A stretch of 64,000 bases of DNA from Methylomicrobium sp051061015 (GTDB lineage Bacteria; Pseudomonadota; Gammaproteobacteria; Methylococcales; Methylomonadaceae), in NCBI GenBank assembly GCA_051061015.1, contig JBPFEG010000025.1, positions 1 to 64,000 of the forward strand, given 5' to 3'. Positions 34,293 to 44,107 of the stretch are shown here, one piece after another (position 1 is the first letter of the stretch; each line of letters begins with the position of its first letter). The notes beneath the pieces are model-generated. The model saw only the letters and a program-made list of their open reading frames with translations, ran no database searches and was not told the DNA's origin. The position numbers and the translations under genes are program-made.

Positions 34293-36179
34293 ATGGACAG
34301 TATAAAAAGATCCCATTTCATGCCCTTCGGAAGCCGGTTGCTCGATGACGGCAGGATCAATTTTCGCTTGTGGGCTCCCGGCGCAAAAAAAGTCGAATTA
34401 TGCCTGCAAGGCGAGGCCCCTGAAGTCAGGCTGCACATGGCCGCCGAAGATGAGGGCTGGTTCGGCATCTCGACCGAACTGGCCGGCATCGGGTTTTACT
34501 ACCAGTACCTGATAAACGGTACAGACTATGTGCCGGATCCGGCCTCCCGCTTTCAGCCTGAGGGGGTGAACGGTTCGAGCCAGGTAATCGACCCGGAATC
34601 CTGGCTCTGGCAGGATCACCACTGGAAAGGTCGGGCCTGGGAAAGCGCCGTGTTTTATGAACTGCATGTCGGTACTTTTTCCGAGGAAGGCACTTTTACC
34701 GGGGTCCGAAAACATCTGGATTATCTGGTCGATTTAGGGGTTACCGCGATTCAATTGATGCCGATCGCCGATTTTTACGGCCGGCGCAACTGGGGGTATG
34801 ACGGCGTGCTGCCGTTTGCGCCGGCGAGCTGTTACGGATCGCCCGATGACCTGAAACAACTGATCGATGCGGCGCACGCGAAAGGCCTGATGGTTTTTAA
34901 CGATGTGGTATACAACCATTTCGGGCCGGAGGGTAATTATCTGCATCTGTATGCGCCGGATTTCTGGAGCCGCCACGCCTCTACGGCCTGGGGCGATGCG
35001 GTTAATTTTGCGCACACCAACCACCGTTGGGTACGCGAATATTTTATCCACAATGCCTTGTACTGGCTTGAGGAATACCATTTCGACGGTTTGCGTCTCG
35101 ATGCCGCCCATGCCATTTCTGATGCCAGTATTCCCCATATTCTGGAGGAACTGGCTGAAGCGGTCCGTCAGGCGTCGGGCTATGACCGCCATGTCTATTT
35201 GGTTCTGGAAAACGACAACAATGCCGCCCATTACTTGAGGCATGATAAAACCCGGCCCCACTGCTATTTCGATGCGCAATGGAACGATGACATCCATCAT
35301 GTGCTGCATGTGCTGTTGACCGGAGAAACTTTCGGTTACTACCAGGATTACCGACAGCAACCGATGCATTATCTCGGACAGTGTCTGACGAAGGGTTTCG
35401 CCTATCAGGGAGAATCCTCGCTCTACCGGGACGGACAGCATCGGGGCGAATCCTGTTCGGATGTGCCGCTTACGTCATTTATTTCGTTTTTACAAAATCA
35501 CGACATGGTGGGCAATCGCCCTTTTGGCGAACGGATTACCGAGCTTTGCTCCGCGGAAGCGGTGCGTGCCGCAACGGTGGTCATTTTACTCGCGCCGTCG
35601 ATACCGTTGCTGTTCATGGGAGAGGAATGGGCATGCAGCCGGCCGTTCCCCTATTTTGTCGATTTTCCGGAAGAACTCGGCCGGAAAGTGGAGCAGGGAC
35701 GCCGGCAGGATTTCGCCCGACTTCCGGAGCTTAACGATGCAGCCCTGCTCGACAAAATCCCTTTCCCTAATGCCTTGCAGACGTATCAATCGGCCCGACT
35801 GAGGTGGGAGGAGATCACGCTATTGCCTCACCGGCAATGGCTGGACTTTCACCGGGATCTCCTGCGCATCCGGAAGCATGAAATTATTCCGAGGCTGCGC
35901 GGCATCACCGGAAAACAAGCCCGCTATCGGCTGCTTGCCGAGCGGGCCATTCAGGTAAAATGGCAGTTGAACGAGGGTTCGAGGTTGCTGTTGACTGCAA
36001 ATTTGGGAGCTACCGAGGTAAATATAGACTGTTCCGCTCAAGGAAGAGTGTTATATGCCAGTTCCGGCGAAACACAGAAAAATCTGCTGCAAGGAAAACT
36101 GGCGCCGTGGTCGGTCCTGTTCAGCCTGGAGGAACCTGATGATGATCGAGTCGATAGTCGGCTTCCCGATTCCCCCTGA
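34293..36179 (+). CDS. treZ: Malto-oligosyltrehalose trehalohydrolase
   Basis: A 628-residue GH13 enzyme that releases free trehalose from maltooligosyl-trehalose made by TreY. The CBM48-like N-terminus (INFRLWAPGAKKVELCL) precedes the barrel: DVVYNHFGPEGNYL, FDGLRLDAAHAI with the nucleophile Asp, VLENDNN with the acid Glu, and FLQNHDMVGNRPFGER. The length is slightly above the family norm. The 3' end overlaps treY by 41 bases, a sign of tight coupling. Confidence 0.95.
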   Translation: MDSIKRSHFMPFGSRLLDDGRINFRLWAPGAKKVELCLQGEAPEVRLHMAAEDEGWFGISTELAGIGFYYQYLINGTDYVPDPASRFQPEGVNGSSQVIDPESWLWQDHHWKGRAWESAVFYELHVGTFSEEGTFTGVRKHLDYLVDLGVTAIQLMPIADFYGRRNWGYDGVLPFAPASCYGSPDDLKQLIDAAHAKGLMVFNDVVYNHFGPEGNYLHLYAPDFWSRHASTAWGDAVNFAHTNHRWVREYFIHNALYWLEEYHFDGLRLDAAHAISDASIPHILEELAEAVRQASGYDRHVYLVLENDNNAAHYLRHDKTRPHCYFDAQWNDDIHHVLHVLLTGETFGYYQDYRQQPMHYLGQCLTKGFAYQGESSLYRDGQHRGESCSDVPLTSFISFLQNHDMVGNRPFGERITELCSAEAVRAATVVILLAPSIPLLFMGEEWACSRPFPYFVDFPEELGRKVEQGRRQDFARLPELNDAALLDKIPFPNALQTYQSARLRWEEITLLPHRQWLDFHRDLLRIRKHEIIPRLRGITGKQARYRLLAERAIQVKWQLNEGSRLLLTANLGATEVNIDCSAQGRVLYASSGETQKNLLQGKLAPWSVLFSLEEPDDDRVDSRLPDSP

Positions 36180-39099
36180 ACATGAGGAAAGAACGGCTGA
36201 AGTCGCACCCGAGCGGCAAAAAGCCGCAATTCCGGTATCGACTTATCGCCTGCAACTGAACAAAGCGTTTACTTTCGCACAGGCGATCCAGTTTGTGCCT
36301 TACCTCCGCCGGCTCGGGATCAGCCACTGCTACGTTTCGCCTTATCTGAAAGCCCGCCCCGGAAGCACGCACGGCTACGATATTGTCGACCACAGCGCAA
36401 TCAACCCGGAAATTGGAAGTGAGGAGGAATTTGATCGCTTTGTCGCCGAACTGCAGCGCAACGGCATGGGGCTAATCGCCGACATTGTTCCGAATCACAT
36501 GGGCGTGATGGGCAGCGACAATCTCTGGTGGCTGGACGTCTTGGAGAACGGCGAGGCTTCCGGCTATGCCGATTTTTTCGATATCGAGTGGCACCCGCTT
36601 AACCCGGCCCTGCAACATAAACTGCTGATTCCTGTGCTGGGAGGCCTGTACGGAGACATGCTGGAACAGCGGCAATTGACCCTGCAATTCGACGCCGCCC
36701 TCGGCGAGTTCAGCATTTATTATTACCAGCACCGGTTTCCGGTCGATCCGCAGACCTATCCTTTGATTCTAAGCCCGCAAGATGAAAAGTTATCGAAAAT
36801 TTTCGCTTCGGATGACCCGGTATTTCTGGAATATCAGACTCTCGATAACAGCTTCAGCAAGCTGCCTTTACGGACGGAGACGACAGCGGAAAAAAAGGAA
36901 GAGCGCGGGCGTGATAAAGAGGTTTTCAAGAAAACTCTGGCCAGGCTCTGCGGGGACAATTCCCCCCTCCTCCGATTCATTGCCTATCGCGTTGCGGAAA
37001 TAAACCGGAGCAGCGGCGAAAACAGCGAACTGCATGCCTTACTGGAGCAGCAGGTCTACCGTTTGGCTTACTGGCGGGTGGCCGGAGATGAAATCAATTA
37101 CCGCCGGTTCTTCGATATCAACGATCTGGCCGGGTTGCGCATTGAAGATGAAAAGGTCTTCGATGCCACCCATCAATTAATACTGTCGCAGTTGGGACAA
37201 GGCAAAATTCAAGGGTTGAGGATCGATCATGCGGATGGCTTGTATGATCCGGTTGCTTATTATGAGCGCCTGAATAAAAAAATGGCGGCCATTCTATTAA
37301 ATGTAGAAACCGAACTTAAAGATATGCCGCCGCTCTATGTGGTGGCCGAAAAAATCGTCGCCAATTACGAATATGTGTCCAGCGATTGGCCGATTCACGG
37401 CACGACCGGTTACGAGTTCGCGAATATCGCGACCGGCGTCCTCATAGATAACACTGCGGAATCGTTTTTAACTCGGTGTTACGAACGTTTCATCAAGGAG
37501 CGCCAGGATTTCGGCGAACTGGTCTATCAAGCGAAGAAATCGGTCATGACAACGCTGATGGGCGGCGAATTGAACGTACTCGCCAACCTGCTCAGTAAAA
37601 TCGCCAATGCGAATCCAAAAACCCGCGATTACACCCTGAATGCGCTACGCGAGGCATTGTCGGAAGTAATCGCCTGTTTTCCGGTCTATCGGACCTATAT
37701 CAATAGTCAAAGCATCAGCAAAAAGGACGGCCAATATATCAACTGGGCCATCGAACAGGGGAAGCAACGTAGCCGCGCCGCGGACAAAACCGTGTTCGAT
37801 TTTATCCGGAATGTCCTGCTTCTGGAGCAAAACTCGCCGGTTTCGGAGCGGGAACGGCTCAGGTTTGTGATGAAGCTGCAGCAGTATACGTCGCCGGTGA
37901 TGGCGAAAGGCTATGAGGATACGGCCTGTTATCGCTATAACCGGCTCGTTTCGTTAAATGAAGTGGGCGGCGACCCCGGCCATTTGGGATGTTCGGTGAA
38001 TGCCTTTCATTATTTCAATCAGGAACGGCTCAAGAAATGGCCGCACAGCATGTTGTCCCTGTCCACGCACGACACCAAACACAGCGCCGACGTGCGCGCC
38101 CGGATCAATGTGCTGAGCGAAATCCCGCAGCAATGGCAGGAGGCGATCATTCGCTGGCGAAAATTGACCAAACTCCCCAAATCGAAGGCGGGGCAGACCG
38201 TGATTGCCCGGAACAACGAATATCTGTTTTATCAAGTGCTGATCGGCACATGGCCGTTAATCCCCTTGCCCGATGCGGCACTGAAGGAGTACCGGGACCG
38301 TATCCGGAGCTATATGATCAAAGCGGCCCGCGAAGCGAAACTCTACACCTCCTGGATCGATCCGAACGAGGATTATGAGCAGGCCGTCAGCACGTTCGTC
38401 TGCCGCTGCCTGGACACCAACGTCAATCCCTTATTCATGCGTGATTTTGTCGAATTCGAAAGACAAATCAGAACGCCCGGACTTTTTAATGCGCTCGCGC
38501 AAGCGGTGCTGCAACTGACCTCGCCCGGCGTGCCCGACATCTATCAAGGCAACGAGTTATGGCAATTTACCCTGGTCGACCCCGACAATCGAAATCCACT
38601 CGATTTCAATCGCTGCAATCCGGCCATGGAGGAGATGGAAACGATGATGGCAAATTCGGCACAGGATCGCCTCGCGCTGTTGCGCTCGTTGTCAGCCACG
38701 ATGGAAGACGGGCTGATCAAGCTGTTTATAGTGACGCAGACCTTGCGATTTCGTCAGCGCCATGCCGCGCTTTTTCAAAGCGGAGACTACCTGAAGATCA
38801 ACGTCCAGGGCCAAGGCGCCGATCACCTGCTGGCGTTTGCCCGTAAGGATCAAAACGATTTTGCGATTATCATCGTTCCGCGCTTGATGGCAGTGTTTTA
38901 TCAGGATACGCCTGATTTGTCGCTGAGCGAGATCTGGCGCGAAACCTGGCTGGAACTGCCAGCCACGGCCCCCACAGACTATCGGGAGCTTTTCGGGCAA
39001 TGCCGGGTCACCGCCTTGCCGGCTGAAAATCAGCTTCAACTTTCCCTGCCTTCGAGTTTCGAAATATTTCCGTTCGCGGTGTTATCCGCCTCACTTTGA
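36139..39099 (+). CDS. treY: Maltooligosyl trehalose synthase
   Basis: A 986-residue GH13 enzyme that converts the reducing-end alpha-1,4 bond of maltodextrins into the alpha,alpha-1,1 bond of trehalose. The N-terminal STYRLQLNKAFTFAQA, SPYLKARPGSTHGYD, DIVPNHMG, and GLRIDHADGLYDP with the nucleophile Asp are typical TreY motifs. Start choice: ATG 36139 has GGAGG 7 bases upstream and agrees with the family; the longer frame from 36055 is inside treZ. It is longer than many TreY proteins because of inserts in the middle. With GlgX and TreZ it forms the glycogen-to-trehalose route. Confidence 0.95.
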   Translation: MMIESIVGFPIPPEHEERTAEVAPERQKAAIPVSTYRLQLNKAFTFAQAIQFVPYLRRLGISHCYVSPYLKARPGSTHGYDIVDHSAINPEIGSEEEFDRFVAELQRNGMGLIADIVPNHMGVMGSDNLWWLDVLENGEASGYADFFDIEWHPLNPALQHKLLIPVLGGLYGDMLEQRQLTLQFDAALGEFSIYYYQHRFPVDPQTYPLILSPQDEKLSKIFASDDPVFLEYQTLDNSFSKLPLRTETTAEKKEERGRDKEVFKKTLARLCGDNSPLLRFIAYRVAEINRSSGENSELHALLEQQVYRLAYWRVAGDEINYRRFFDINDLAGLRIEDEKVFDATHQLILSQLGQGKIQGLRIDHADGLYDPVAYYERLNKKMAAILLNVETELKDMPPLYVVAEKIVANYEYVSSDWPIHGTTGYEFANIATGVLIDNTAESFLTRCYERFIKERQDFGELVYQAKKSVMTTLMGGELNVLANLLSKIANANPKTRDYTLNALREALSEVIACFPVYRTYINSQSISKKDGQYINWAIEQGKQRSRAADKTVFDFIRNVLLLEQNSPVSERERLRFVMKLQQYTSPVMAKGYEDTACYRYNRLVSLNEVGGDPGHLGCSVNAFHYFNQERLKKWPHSMLSLSTHDTKHSADVRARINVLSEIPQQWQEAIIRWRKLTKLPKSKAGQTVIARNNEYLFYQVLIGTWPLIPLPDAALKEYRDRIRSYMIKAAREAKLYTSWIDPNEDYEQAVSTFVCRCLDTNVNPLFMRDFVEFERQIRTPGLFNALAQAVLQLTSPGVPDIYQGNELWQFTLVDPDNRNPLDFNRCNPAMEEMETMMANSAQDRLALLRSLSATMEDGLIKLFIVTQTLRFRQRHAALFQSGDYLKINVQGQGADHLLAFARKDQNDFAIIIVPRLMAVFYQDTPDLSLSEIWRETWLELPATAPTDYRELFGQCRVTALPAENQLQLSLPSSFEIFPFAVLSASL

Positions 39100-39273
39100 T
39101 GGAATTGACTTTACACCGAAAACACTACGATGCCCGGCATTCGAGCGCGATCGCCCCGTCTAAGCCACGGATATTTATTGAATAAAAATTTTTGACAAGT
39201 CGATAAACAAGACATCCCTATATTTCGGTCCTTTTATTCAGGTCATGCAAGAATAAAAAATCTTCGTCCGCTA

Positions 39274-42117
39274 ATGATTTATCGGATAATCTTTTGTCTT
39301 AAACTAAGAAAAAATCGCGGCCTGGAGACTTTTGAAGAGTTCTTCCGGCATATGCCGGCTGACAGCGGCATGGCCTTTGTGCTGGTGCCGCATCTCGACC
39401 CCAGCCACGCCAGCCTGCTGACTGAAATCCTGCAGCGTTCGACTCGCATGCCAGTCGTCGAAGCCCAGGATCAAGTCCCGGTCACCCCCAACACGGTCTA
39501 TATCATTCCGCCCAATCGGGACATGGGGATCTTTCACGGCAAGCTGCAGCTCAGCATGCCGACCATAGCTCGGGGACACCGCATGCCGATCGACGCCTTT
39601 CTGCGATCGCTAGCCGAAGACCAGCAAGAAAACGCGGTCGGGATCATTTTTTCCGGAACGGGCACCGACGGCACCCTGGGGCTTCGCGCGATTCTCGGCA
39701 TGGGCGGGATAACCTTTGCGCAGGAACCGTCAACGGCGCGCTATGACGGAATGCCGTCCAGCGCGATCCGGTCCGGCTATGCCACCCTGGCGCTACCCGT
39801 TAACAAAATACCGGCGGCGCTCATGGCCGAGCCCCAAAAAAACATTGTCAGCACAGCTCCCGCCGCGATATCCCCGACGGAAGGCAGCATGACGCGTATT
39901 TTGATGCTGCTCCGTTCGCTCACCGGTCACGATTTTTCCTTCTATAAAGAAAGCACGATCGGCCGCCGGATCGAACGCCGCATGCTGCAGAACGACATTA
40001 CAAACACCGAAACTTATGCCCGCTATCTGAAGGAAAAACCGGGAGAAGCGCACGCCTTGTTCAAGGACCTGCTGATCAATGTGACCAGCTTCTTCCGCGA
40101 TCCTGAAGCTTTTTCCGTTCTGGAAGAAAAAATACTTCCGCAGTTAAGTACGGACAAGCCGGAAGGCTCTGTCTTTCGGGTTTGGGTGGTAGGCTGCGCG
40201 ACGGGCGAGGAGGCCTACTCCATCGTCATCATGTTGCGTGAACTGATGGACAGGCACAAGAAGGAATTCAAGATCCAGATTTACGCCACCGATTTGGATA
40301 ATGACGCCCTGACGATTGCCCGCATCGGCCTTTATCCGCCCAATATCGCCCAGGATGTAACCCCGGAACGGCTGCGCCGTTTCTTTATCAAGGAAGACGC
40401 CGGCTTTCGGGTCAAGAAGGAAATCCGGGAAATGATCGTGTTCGCGGTGCAAAATGTGATCAAGGATCCGCCGTTCACTAAACTCGATCTGTTGAGTTGC
40501 CGTAACCTGCTGATCTACCTGAAACCGGAACTGCAGGAGAAGCTGATCCTGGCCTTCCATTATGCGCTCAAGCCGAACGGCGTGCTGTTCCTGTCGCCAT
40601 CGGAAACCGTCGGCAATCATCACGAACTGTTCAAAATGTTTGACCGCAAATGGAAGCTCTATCGCGCCCTGCCTTCCCCAACTTCCTCCCGGACCTTATT
40701 AGCGCAAGGCCTGCCCTGGGGCCCGGAAAGCGTCTTAAAAATGTCGGGAGAAAACAGTCAGGCCTTCAAGGAACTTAACATTGCCGAATTGACCCGACAC
40801 TTACTGGTGCAGTTTTTCGCCCCCGCGTCGGTGGTCACCGACTACCAAGGCGATATCCTGTTCATTCACGGCGACACCGGCAAATATCTGCGTCCGGCTC
40901 CGGGGCAGCCCACGCAGAACATCATCGACATGGCTCGCGAGGGATTGATGATGGAACTGCGTAACGCAATTCATTCGGTCGCCAATGAGAAGATACCGAT
41001 TTTGAACCGGCTGGTACAGGTCAAGACCAACGGCGATTTTACTCCCGTCAATTTGTCCGTACGACCTGTCTCTAATCTGGGCACCAGTCAGAACCTGTTA
41101 CTGATCAGTTTTGAGGAGGTGACCATTGATTTGGTCAAAACGGTGCGCGAACGACCTGTCTCCCCGCCAGAACAGGCACGTATCGAAGAGCTGGAGAGCG
41201 AACTGGAACAATTGAAAATCAGCTATCGGATCACCATTGAAGAGCAACAGGCCTTCAACGAAGAACTGAAGTCCGCCAATGAAGAAATGCAGTCGACCAA
41301 CGAAGAGCTGGAAACCTCGAAGGAGGAATTGCAATCGGTCAATGAAGAATTAGTTACGGTCAATTCAGAGCTTCAGACCAAAATCGAGCAATTGGCCGAC
41401 ATGCAGAACGACATGAAAAATCTGTTGGATAATATCAACATCGGCATCATTTTTCTCGATACGAACCTGATTATCCGGCGTTTCTCCCGCGAAGCGGAAC
41501 GCCTTTACCGGCTGGTGGCTTCCGATGTGGGACGGCCTTTAAATAATTTCAAATCCCTCCTTCTCGATGAGGACGAACTCCATCATGCCGCGCATGCCGT
41601 GCTGGAGTCGCTGATTCCGTATGAGCGCGAGTTGCACCTCAAAGACGACACCTGGTTGATGGTCCGCATTCAGCCTTACCGTACCCTGGATCATCTCATC
41701 GCCGGCGTGGTGTTGACTTTTACCGACATTACTGCGCGCATCAAGTCGGTTGCGGTGCAGGATGCGCTGATGCGGGCTGAACGCATCGTCAGTGCGATGC
41801 GCGAGCCTCTCGTTGTTCTCGACGAAGCATTCAAGGTGATCTCCGCCAGTCAAGCGTTTTATGACGAGTTCGGGCTTACCCGGAGAAAAACGTTAGGCTG
41901 TCAAATTGATCAATTGAAAATCGGCTTCGCGGAATTTCCCGAACTTCATCATCTGCTGGAGAATGTGTTACGGAAGGATCAGACAATTGACGGCTATCTG
42001 ATAGAGCCGGATATCCGCGGCATCGGCCGCCGAAAGCTGAAGATCAGCGCCAAACTCATTAAGGGCAAGATCAATACGCCGCAGATGATTCTGTTGTTGA
42101 TCGAGAGCAATCCCTGA
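39274..42117 (+). CDS. CheB-CheR-PAS fusion protein with a truncated CheB domain
   Basis: A 947-residue chimera. Domains in order: CheB methylesterase-like (to about 195), CheR methyltransferase (about 210-475, with SAM-site WVVGCATGEEAYS and NLLIYL), a linker, a long coiled coil (EELKSANEEMQSTNEE region, about 640-710) and two PAS domains. It lacks the histidine kinase that often ends such proteins. The CheB part starts abruptly at GLETFEEFF, so the GxSxGG loop with the catalytic Ser is missing, while the His (VPHLDPSHAS) and Asp (GTGTDGTLGL) remain. The first 16 residues, rich in Lys and Arg, are not family sequence. Methylesterase activity is probably lost and methyltransferase activity may remain. 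Confidence 0.85.
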   Translation: MIYRIIFCLKLRKNRGLETFEEFFRHMPADSGMAFVLVPHLDPSHASLLTEILQRSTRMPVVEAQDQVPVTPNTVYIIPPNRDMGIFHGKLQLSMPTIARGHRMPIDAFLRSLAEDQQENAVGIIFSGTGTDGTLGLRAILGMGGITFAQEPSTARYDGMPSSAIRSGYATLALPVNKIPAALMAEPQKNIVSTAPAAISPTEGSMTRILMLLRSLTGHDFSFYKESTIGRRIERRMLQNDITNTETYARYLKEKPGEAHALFKDLLINVTSFFRDPEAFSVLEEKILPQLSTDKPEGSVFRVWVVGCATGEEAYSIVIMLRELMDRHKKEFKIQIYATDLDNDALTIARIGLYPPNIAQDVTPERLRRFFIKEDAGFRVKKEIREMIVFAVQNVIKDPPFTKLDLLSCRNLLIYLKPELQEKLILAFHYALKPNGVLFLSPSETVGNHHELFKMFDRKWKLYRALPSPTSSRTLLAQGLPWGPESVLKMSGENSQAFKELNIAELTRHLLVQFFAPASVVTDYQGDILFIHGDTGKYLRPAPGQPTQNIIDMAREGLMMELRNAIHSVANEKIPILNRLVQVKTNGDFTPVNLSVRPVSNLGTSQNLLLISFEEVTIDLVKTVRERPVSPPEQARIEELESELEQLKISYRITIEEQQAFNEELKSANEEMQSTNEELETSKEELQSVNEELVTVNSELQTKIEQLADMQNDMKNLLDNINIGIIFLDTNLIIRRFSREAERLYRLVASDVGRPLNNFKSLLLDEDELHHAAHAVLESLIPYERELHLKDDTWLMVRIQPYRTLDHLIAGVVLTFTDITARIKSVAVQDALMRAERIVSAMREPLVVLDEAFKVISASQAFYDEFGLTRRKTLGCQIDQLKIGFAEFPELHHLLENVLRKDQTIDGYLIEPDIRGIGRRKLKISAKLIKGKINTPQMILLLIESNP

Positions 42118-42680
42118 TTTTCGCGTCCCCTCACGGCTTCCCAAGCTACAAAAGGTGCTACGGATAAAACTGAATCTTGACTAGCCATCGGAATCGGCCG
42201 AGCTGGCTGAGGCATGCAAAACGACCAAAACGAGGTTCATTAGGCTCTCCCGTTCCCTAACGAACTTTGTTTTTCGAAGCCGTCAATTAACGATTAGTCC
42301 TCTCATATAAACCAGCCGAACAGCAGGATACTAAAGCTGCACAGTGCTCGCAGCTATCTTCCAGCCTGAAAAAGAGCTGACCGAATATGGCTTGTGCGAT
42401 AAGACAGCTTTAACCCAAACCCCTCCCGCAGTGATAGATTTCGTATCCATTTTTTATCATTAATCCTTCTTTTTTATAGATTTACAATTATTTTATTTAC
42501 TGTAAAGTTAGCCATACCAAATAAAATTTGAATATTGCGCGATTATTTCAGTCAGATGGAGATAAATATATATTATCTTTAATAATTATATTTTATTAAA
42601 GATAATCGAACATTCATTTGTATTCAATAAACAAAGTTATAATTTTATTTTATTATTCAGACTCTGCATGAGGTAAAAAA
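42118..42680. other. Gene-free region, AT-rich right half
   Basis: About 560 bases with no supported ORF. The right half (42440-42660) is extremely AT-rich and likely holds the promoter of the DUF2934 gene. No strong repeat is seen. Confidence 0.4.
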
Positions 42681-42908
42681 ATGGCTGCTAGAGACGCTAA
42701 AGGCTTTAAGGACGATAATTCAATGGAACAAGAATTAACTGAACCAGAGCAAGCTCTTAATCAGGAAGAGCCGGAAATAAGTTTCGATCGTAATGCTAGA
42801 ATTGCGGAATTGGCTTATCTCAAAGCCGAGCTCAGAGGGTTTGAGCCAGGGCATGAATTAGAGGACTGGTACGAGGCGGAACAGGAAATTAATATTCCGC
42901 AAAGATAA
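42681..42908 (+). CDS. DUF2934 family protein
   Basis: A 75-residue, acidic, soluble protein. The C-terminal half, RIAELAYLKAELRGFEPGHELEDWYEAEQEI, is the DUF2934 signature (AY-x-x-AE-x-RGF-x-xG-x-x-x-x-DW-x-xAE-x-E). Such proteins are widespread in Proteobacteria that also carry stress-linked genes; their function is unknown. AGGT precedes the ATG. The gene stands alone between two AT-rich spacers. Confidence 0.8.
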   Translation: MAARDAKGFKDDNSMEQELTEPEQALNQEEPEISFDRNARIAELAYLKAELRGFEPGHELEDWYEAEQEINIPQR

Positions 42909-43275
42909 AAGCTTAACATCTAAATAAAATAGTTCAGTTGCGAAGTAATTCTTATTTTACTAGAAATATCAGGGATAACAGCATGCGCAGAAACTCAATA
43001 AGCCTGGTCTTTCATCCTGATTCGCTACTATTTTATATAAAGATTCAATCGTTTTCCATTGCATCCGATTTACCTTCCCAATGAAGCAGTAGTATTAGGT
43101 TAATATAAATTTTCGACTTCCTGACCAAAACAGGAGCAAGAAACATTCATGTTAACTTAACCCGTATTAAGGAATTTATAGCAATCAATGGGCATCATGA
43201 TAATAAACTATTGATAATGCTTCTTACGTCTGGATTTCACTTCGCCACCCAGAGTGGCATAGAGGCTATTTTATT
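42909..43275. other. Spacer upstream of the Crp/Fnr gene
   Basis: About 370 AT-rich bases with no gene; a 64-codon ORF at 43211-43405 overlaps the regulator in another frame. The region should contain the promoter of the Crp/Fnr gene. No clear operator palindrome is visible. Confidence 0.4.
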
Positions 43276-44082
43276 ATGTTTTCTTATGATTCTCGTCCGC
43301 AGCAAAATGCTCTTATTAACGCTTTATCGCGTTCCACCTTCGAGCGTTTATCGCCGATGCTGGAACTGGTACAGTTTGAACAAAGCCAGGTTCTTTACGA
43401 GCTGAATCATCCGATGTTTTACGTATATTTTCCTACAACTTCTGTCATTTCCCTGCTGAATCTCTTAGAGAACGGCACCTCTGCTGAAATCGCTGCCGTC
43501 GGCAACGAAGGTATGGTGGGGGTCTCCTTGTTCATGAGCGGGGAATCCATGCATAACCTGGCAGTCGTACAGAGCGCAGGCCATGCATATCGCCTGAAAG
43601 GCAGCATTCTCCGACAGGAACTCAATCGGTCAGGCGGTCGCCGCGATGGTGTCCTGCAAAAATTGTTGCTGCATTATACCCAGGCACTCATCACCCAGAC
43701 CGCGCAAATCGCGGTATGTAATCGGCATCATTCGATAGAACAGCAATTGTGCCGCTATTTACTCTCGACCCTCGACCGGCTGCCGTCGGAAGAATTGACG
43801 ATGACCCAGGAATTGATTGCCAATATGCTCGGAGTCAGGCGCGAAGGTATTACCGAAGCCGCAGGAAAATTACAGAAAAAAGGTTTGATTAATTATAGCC
43901 GCGGCCATATCACCATCCTCGACAGGCCGGGACTGGAAAATCAGGCCTGCGAATGTTACAAAGTGGTAAAACAGGAGTTTAAGCGTCTATTGACCTCCCA
44001 CCCTTCTCAAATTTCTGCCGATTTCACAGCACCTCCTACCTCCATTCATAAAGTGATACCGACCCGTTATATTTACAAATAA
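43276..44082 (+). CDS. Crp/Fnr-family transcriptional regulator
   Basis: A 268-residue protein with an N-terminal cyclic-nucleotide-binding-like beta-roll (about 25-130, with VYFPTTSVISLL and GNEGMVGVSLF) and a C-terminal winged helix (about 160-230, LTMTQELIANMLGVRREGITEAAGKLQKKGLI). It lacks the Fnr iron-sulphur cysteine cluster and the cAMP-site Arg-Ser pattern of CRP, so its signal is unknown. The group with the GNEGMVG motif is common near stress genes in Proteobacteria. It is convergent with glmS. About 30 extra residues follow the HTH. Confidence 0.9.
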   Translation: MFSYDSRPQQNALINALSRSTFERLSPMLELVQFEQSQVLYELNHPMFYVYFPTTSVISLLNLLENGTSAEIAAVGNEGMVGVSLFMSGESMHNLAVVQSAGHAYRLKGSILRQELNRSGGRRDGVLQKLLLHYTQALITQTAQIAVCNRHHSIEQQLCRYLLSTLDRLPSEELTMTQELIANMLGVRREGITEAAGKLQKKGLINYSRGHITILDRPGLENQACECYKVVKQEFKRLLTSHPSQISADFTAPPTSIHKVIPTRYIYK

Positions 44083-44107
44083 CCTCAAAAGATCCAGTTT
44101 AGGACAA

